A DNA stretch of 27,587 nt, from assembly GCA_021399405.1 (NCBI GenBank), contig JAAFKL010000223.1:1-27587 (forward strand), given 5' to 3'. The DNA comes from Candidatus Heimdallarchaeota archaeon (lineage in GTDB: Archaea > Asgardarchaeota > Heimdallarchaeia > Heimdallarchaeales > Kariarchaeaceae). Below are positions 24,556 through 27,587 of this stretch, in pieces. Each line of letters begins with the position of its first letter. The first letter of the stretch is position 1. The notes below the pieces were generated by a model. The model saw only the letters and a program-made list of their open reading frames with translations. It searched no databases and was not told the DNA's origin. The position numbers and the translations under genes are program-made.

Positions 24556-25698
24556 CTAATTATTACCAACCAATTGTATTACGAATTTATCTGCAAGTAC
24601 CCATTCATCATCAGTATTTTTTGTGATCCAGTTGTCACCTTCTAAGAGAGATAAAACCCTTGTAAGTTGAACTGGAGGTAAATCAAGTGACCTCTCAAGC
24701 GATTTCTGTATCGTGTCAAATTCAACGGGTTCATTATTCTTGATAACCCTCAAAATTCCAAATTCAGGGATTTGGTCCAATTCAATTAATCCGAGATCAT
24801 ATGTATCTATAAATTTCAATTTGTACATTGTTGCAATAAATTGACGTTCGTACTTAGTATTACAATCAATCTTGGTACGTAATTTTTCAATCTCATTAGG
24901 ATCTGAATCCTTTGTTTGACTCATAAATTCAATCAAATTATCTTTGACTTTGCTGGAAATAGTCCATTGATAGTCATTTGTATATACTATTAGATTATCC
25001 GCTTGTAGGTTCGAAAGAACCATTGAGAGAGATTCAACAGTTGTTTTTTCCTCTAGGCCTTCAAGTGCAATAGGATGCTCTTTAATTATCGTTCTCAAAA
25101 CCTGATATTCAGATACTTGCTGTAATTCTTCCTCTGTAGATAAATCTCCTTGAATATATCCTTGTTCTTTCAAAATGTCAATAAGAGGCCCGCTGATTAC
25201 TGGTTTCCCACCCTCTTTTTCTACAATAATCACATCTTCAAAATCCTCAAGAAAATCCTCCATAGTTTCCCCCAAAGCATCATCAAACAAATTATCAATT
25301 TCGGTAGAGGGCTCTGATTCCTCTTGAATGGTTTCTTGGGGATCTGTTAAACTTTGTTGCAATTGTGTTTTTATTCTTGTTTGAGCATTGGATTCTTTGA
25401 GATCGAAATTTAGTGTGTCGAGGAAATCAGGACTTGTTTTTGGTTTTACCGCGGGTCTATATTTACTAGTTTGTGGCTGTGAAGGTTCTGTTTCTGAAAC
25501 TAAACTATCAATTGAACTATCCAATAACTCTAAATCTTCAGTAATGTTAGGGAGTAGATCTGATTTTTCCGAAATCATCGCATTCAGACTATCAATTAAT
25601 TCTTCAGAAAGAATCCATTTCTCGGTTTCATCTTTAGTAATCAATTTTCTATCTATTAGGAATTTCAAAAAATTAGATTCGATTGGTTCACTACCCAT
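24556..25698 (-). CDS. Acidic protein with repeated winged-helix-like segments
   Basis: I do not recognise the 380-residue protein as a named family. It contains two similar C-terminal segments: about 207-275 (starting EYQVLRTIIKEHPIALEGL) and about 309-378 (starting EFGILRVIKNNEPVEFDTI). Each follows the pattern of a winged helix, with a helix bundle and then a beta hairpin closing in DNLIVYTNDYQWTIS or DNWITKNTDDEWVLA. A related half-unit lies at the N-terminus (LIDRKLITKDETEKWILSEE). Between them is a Ser/Pro/Glu-rich, acidic and probably disordered linker (about 65-165). There is no signal peptide or membrane helix. It could be a transcription-associated or protein-binding protein; a strongly acidic winged-helix protein need not bind DNA. 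Confidence 0.6.
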   Translation of the reverse strand: MGSEPIESNFLKFLIDRKLITKDETEKWILSEELIDSLNAMISEKSDLLPNITEDLELLDSSIDSLVSETEPSQPQTSKYRPAVKPKTSPDFLDTLNFDLKESNAQTRIKTQLQQSLTDPQETIQEESEPSTEIDNLFDDALGETMEDFLEDFEDVIIVEKEGGKPVISGPLIDILKEQGYIQGDLSTEEELQQVSEYQVLRTIIKEHPIALEGLEEKTTVESLSMVLSNLQADNLIVYTNDYQWTISSKVKDNLIEFMSQTKDSDPNEIEKLRTKIDCNTKYERQFIATMYKLKFIDTYDLGLIELDQIPEFGILRVIKNNEPVEFDTIQKSLERSLDLPPVQLTRVLSLLEGDNWITKNTDDEWVLADKFVIQLVGNN

Positions 25699-25805
25699 GG
25701 TAACAAGTTCTAAAAGAAGTGTATTAATAAAAATACGTCTGATTATAACTGTCTAGTAGTAATAATTTATCGAATCAATATAATTTCTATCTTGATGATA
25801 ATTAA

Positions 25806-26033
25806 TCAATTTGTCATGTTTTCTTTCGTTTTCAATTCTAGTGCGCTGTTAAGTTTCACCATGAATTCATCCAGAGGTATCTTGTGAACTTTAGCTGCCC
25901 TTTCTACTGTAATTAATTTTGTAAGTACTCTTCGAATTGAATATTTACCAATATTTTTTACTCCAAACACTTCCGCAATATCCCCGTACTCTTTTAATAT
26001 TGCTGAAACTTTGGTATCTTTCGTAATTTCCAT
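25806..26033 (-). CDS. DUF1858-like small protein
   Basis: The 75-residue protein has the layout of the DUF1858 domain: ITKDTKVSAILKEYGDIAEVFG, then a turn with IGKYSIRRVLTKLITVERAAK, then IPLDEFMVKLNSAL. DUF1858 is often the N-terminal part of hybrid-cluster or iron-repair-related proteins and also occurs alone, as here. The characteristic Cys of some members is absent. TATA-like TATAAATA (26055-26062) lies 22-29 nt upstream on this strand, so the message would be leaderless. Function is unknown. Confidence 0.7.
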   Translation of the reverse strand: MEITKDTKVSAILKEYGDIAEVFGVKNIGKYSIRRVLTKLITVERAAKVHKIPLDEFMVKLNSALELKTKENMTN

Positions 26034-26211
26034 ATTTTAACGAGGATTTAGAAGTATAAATACATTAAGAAAAATACGATTTATTAAGAGATAAACAGTG
26101 AACTAGGAAATCTGCCTATTGTTTCTTGTAAATTCCATATTGACTTTTTGATGTCAAATACGATACTAGGATAAAATAAAGATTTTATGCATATAAGTCC
26201 TAATGGATTAA

Positions 26212-26664
26212 ATGAGTAACTTGTCAATAATTGAAAGTCATAAAAAATTTGAAAATGATTTTTCTAAAAAATTTATTGGAGTGTATTTTGATTCTGAAGA
26301 GGCTGGCAAACAATATTTTAACCAGCATTCAAAATCCAATAGGTTGTTTTTGATGTTTGAGAACTCAAAATTAGTAGGATTTTTTTATTACTTGTTTCAG
26401 TATTCTCACCATGCTAATTATTTAGCTGATATTTGTGTTAGTAAAAGCTCTCAGGGTAAGGGATATTCAAAGCATTTGTTAGCAAAATATGTTGAAATTT
26501 CTAAAGAACAAAGAAAGAAAAATAAAATTACTTTGAGTTCGACTCATTTGGACAACAAAGCATCTCAGAAAATGCATTTAAAATTTGGTTTTGAAGAAAT
26601 TGGTATTTTGAGAGGGCTCCACTATGGAACTGATGAAATTTTCTATGCTTATAATTTGGAATAA
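26212..26664 (+). CDS. GNAT-family N-acetyltransferase
   Basis: The 150-residue protein has the GNAT core: strand YLADICVS, the acetyl-CoA loop QGKGYSKHLLAKY (Q/RxxGxG variant with Tyr, 81-85), and the late KMHLKFGFEEIG element. The ATG at 26212 has no Shine-Dalgarno. A TATA-like TTTTATGCATATAAG (26183-26197) lies 15-29 nt ahead, which suits a leaderless transcript. It is not closely similar to the GNAT at 15945. The acceptor is unknown. Confidence 0.85.
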   Translation: MSNLSIIESHKKFENDFSKKFIGVYFDSEEAGKQYFNQHSKSNRLFLMFENSKLVGFFYYLFQYSHHANYLADICVSKSSQGKGYSKHLLAKYVEISKEQRKKNKITLSSTHLDNKASQKMHLKFGFEEIGILRGLHYGTDEIFYAYNLE

Positions 26665-26751
26665 TAATCATTCTGATGGAGAGGATAGTAAATAATCAAT
26701 AGTAATTTCAGACAGTGATATCTGTTCTAATAGAAAGAAGAAACATTATAC

Positions 26752-26808
26752 CATTCGGTTGAATGAAAAGCTTTTATACCACACAATATATTCAACCATG
26801 TGGTTAAA
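26752..26808 (+). promoter_or_regulatory. ArsR promoter flanked by two palindromic operator candidates
   Basis: TTTTATA (26772-26778) is the probable TATA box for the ArsR gene. Upstream lies CATTC-GGTT-GAATG (26752-26765) and downstream AACCA-TG-TGGTT (26794-26805), the latter extending with one mismatch to 26791-26808 and touching the ATG. The two sites also share GGTTGAAT (26757-26764) and its exact complement ATTCAACC (26790-26797). ArsR-type regulators bind such dyads and repress their own genes, so autoregulation is likely. Confidence 0.6.
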
Positions 26809-27173
26809 TGAATATGCAATTGGATCTAATCTTCAACTCACTTGCTGACAGTACCCGAAGAGATATTTTGAAACGGCTTGTTACAAACGAGCTATCTGTC
26901 TCTGAAGTTGCTGAACCCTATGATATGAGTCTTGCCGCTGTTTCAAAACATTTGAAAGTACTAGAGAGGGCAAATTTGTTAGGTAGAAGAAGAGATGGAA
27001 AAAGGTATATTCTCAGTGCAGAGATTGAGCCCCTGAAAGAAATTGATAATTGGATTGATTTCTACAGGAAATACTGGGATGACGCCTTTAACAAGTTGGA
27101 TGATTATTTGATTGAACTACAAAGAGTAGAAAAAAAAAAGGAGACCAAAAACAATGAGTCAAGAACTTCTTAA
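26808..27173 (+). CDS. ArsR-family winged-helix transcriptional regulator
   Basis: The 121-residue protein has the ArsR winged helix at about 4-75: LIFNSLADSTRRDILKRL, a recognition helix SLAAVSKHLKVLERANL, and a wing GRRRDGKRYIL. A helical tail, IDNWIDFYRKYWDDAFNKL, is typical of the ArsR proteins paired with AHSA1/SRPBCC genes and probably serves for dimerisation. No metal-binding Cys motif is present, so it is not an arsenic sensor. It overlaps the following AHSA1 gene by 20 bases, a clear operon. ATG 26808 directly follows the operator dyad; a second Met is two codons in. Confidence 0.9.
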   Translation: MNMQLDLIFNSLADSTRRDILKRLVTNELSVSEVAEPYDMSLAAVSKHLKVLERANLLGRRRDGKRYILSAEIEPLKEIDNWIDFYRKYWDDAFNKLDDYLIELQRVEKKKETKNNESRTS

Positions 27174-27587
27174 ACTAAATGAGACAACCGAGGACACACT
27201 TGTGATGATACGCGAGTTTACAGGGTCACAGAGCCTTGTGTTCGAAGTATTAACAAAAGCAGAACACATATCTCAATGGCAGATTCCAAAAAACATGGAA
27301 ATAAAGGCAGTGGAAACTGATCTTGTAAAGGGAGGAAAGTATAAAATAATTATGCATTCACCCGATAGGGGATTTGATTTTGAATTATTTGGTGAGTATA
27401 AAGAGATTGACCCTCCAAACAAAATTGTTTTCACACAAAATGTCCCGGGGTTAGAGCCTATGAGTACAATCACGATAACGCTTAGTCAAGACGGTGATAA
27501 GACACAGATGGTGTTTAAACAAACAGATATCGCTTCTAAACAGATGAGAGATGGTGGCCTAAATGGTTGGGCTCCTGTATTTGACCG
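27154..27587 (+). CDS. AHSA1/SRPBCC-domain protein, cut by the right window edge
   Basis: An open frame from ATG 27154 runs 144 codons to the window edge. It begins MSQELLKLNETTEDTLVMIR and then shows the START-like pattern of AHSA1 proteins: EFTGSQSLVFEVLTKAEHISQW, a GGKYKI hairpin, FELFGEYKEIDPPNKIVFTQ and MSTITITLSQDGDKTQMVF. A strong Shine-Dalgarno AAAGGAG lies at 27137-27143. The ArsR gene overlaps its first 20 bases. Such pairs are common in bacteria and archaea, with the SRPBCC protein as a small hydrophobic-ligand binder and the ArsR protein as its regulator. The ligand is unknown. The C-terminal helix, with the usual GW motif (GLNGWAPVFD), is just reached. Confidence 0.88.
   Translation, partial: MSQELLKLNETTEDTLVMIREFTGSQSLVFEVLTKAEHISQWQIPKNMEIKAVETDLVKGGKYKIIMHSPDRGFDFELFGEYKEIDPPNKIVFTQNVPGLEPMSTITITLSQDGDKTQMVFKQTDIASKQMRDGGLNGWAPVFD

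Noticed and set aside
21708..26169. The 12-mer ATACGATACTAG occurring near two gene starts (21708-21719 and 26158-26169)
   Set aside because: About twenty identical 12-mer pairs are expected by chance in a window of this length, and the two copies differ in orientation and distance relative to their genes.

Overview
This AT-rich window reads as archaeal, probably Asgard and Heimdallarchaeia-like. TATA-type promoters often sit 22-45 nt upstream of starts, several genes look leaderless or nearly so, and GTG and TTG starts are common. There is an F420/flavin-type luciferase-like oxidoreductase, AsnC/Lrp and ArsR regulators, a leucine-rich-repeat protein, and several large secreted proteins; two of these end in a Gly-rich linker, a membrane helix and an Arg tail, as described for Asgard surface proteins. 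The lineage call is inference. I see no tRNA, rRNA, CRISPR array, IS element or phage gene.

Layout. The left edge (1-57, minus) holds the first 19 codons of a probable (methyl)malonate-semialdehyde dehydrogenase. Next come a multi-pass membrane protein with a cytosolic four-Cys tail, a small Asp-rich secreted protein, a large AsnC-like regulator, a membrane-tethered subtilase behind a leader with nested inverted repeats, and an LRR protein. From 7.2 to 17.8 kb, minus-strand metabolic genes alternate with plus-strand genes. The metabolic genes are dihydropyrimidinase, a luciferase-like oxidoreductase, beta-ureidopropionase and a yeast FCY1-like cytosine deaminase. The plus-strand genes are a tandemly duplicated two-gene cassette and a GNAT. 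A von Willebrand A/HYR secreted protein follows at 18.0-20.4 kb. The right third holds a DUF998 membrane protein, a DinB/ClbS-like protein, a B12-type radical SAM enzyme, a cyclase-family hydrolase, a protein with winged-helix-like repeats, a DUF1858 protein, a second GNAT, and an ArsR-AHSA1 pair cut by the right edge.

How the genes fit together. Two themes stand out. (1) The four minus-strand enzymes spell out a reductive pyrimidine catabolic route: cytosine to uracil, to dihydrouracil, to N-carbamoyl-beta-alanine, to beta-alanine. The luciferase-like enzyme would take the place of the usual dihydropyrimidine dehydrogenase, and the edge dehydrogenase could carry malonate semialdehyde on to acetyl-CoA. 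(2) Each copy of the duplicated cassette pairs a secreted protein with the sequence pattern of the type VI secretion tube protein Hcp with a six-bladed kelch propeller plus three Ig-like domains and a C-terminal membrane anchor. No other type VI component is present, so this may be an undescribed archaeal surface structure. The Ig-like module recurs in the von Willebrand A protein, which links the surface proteins.
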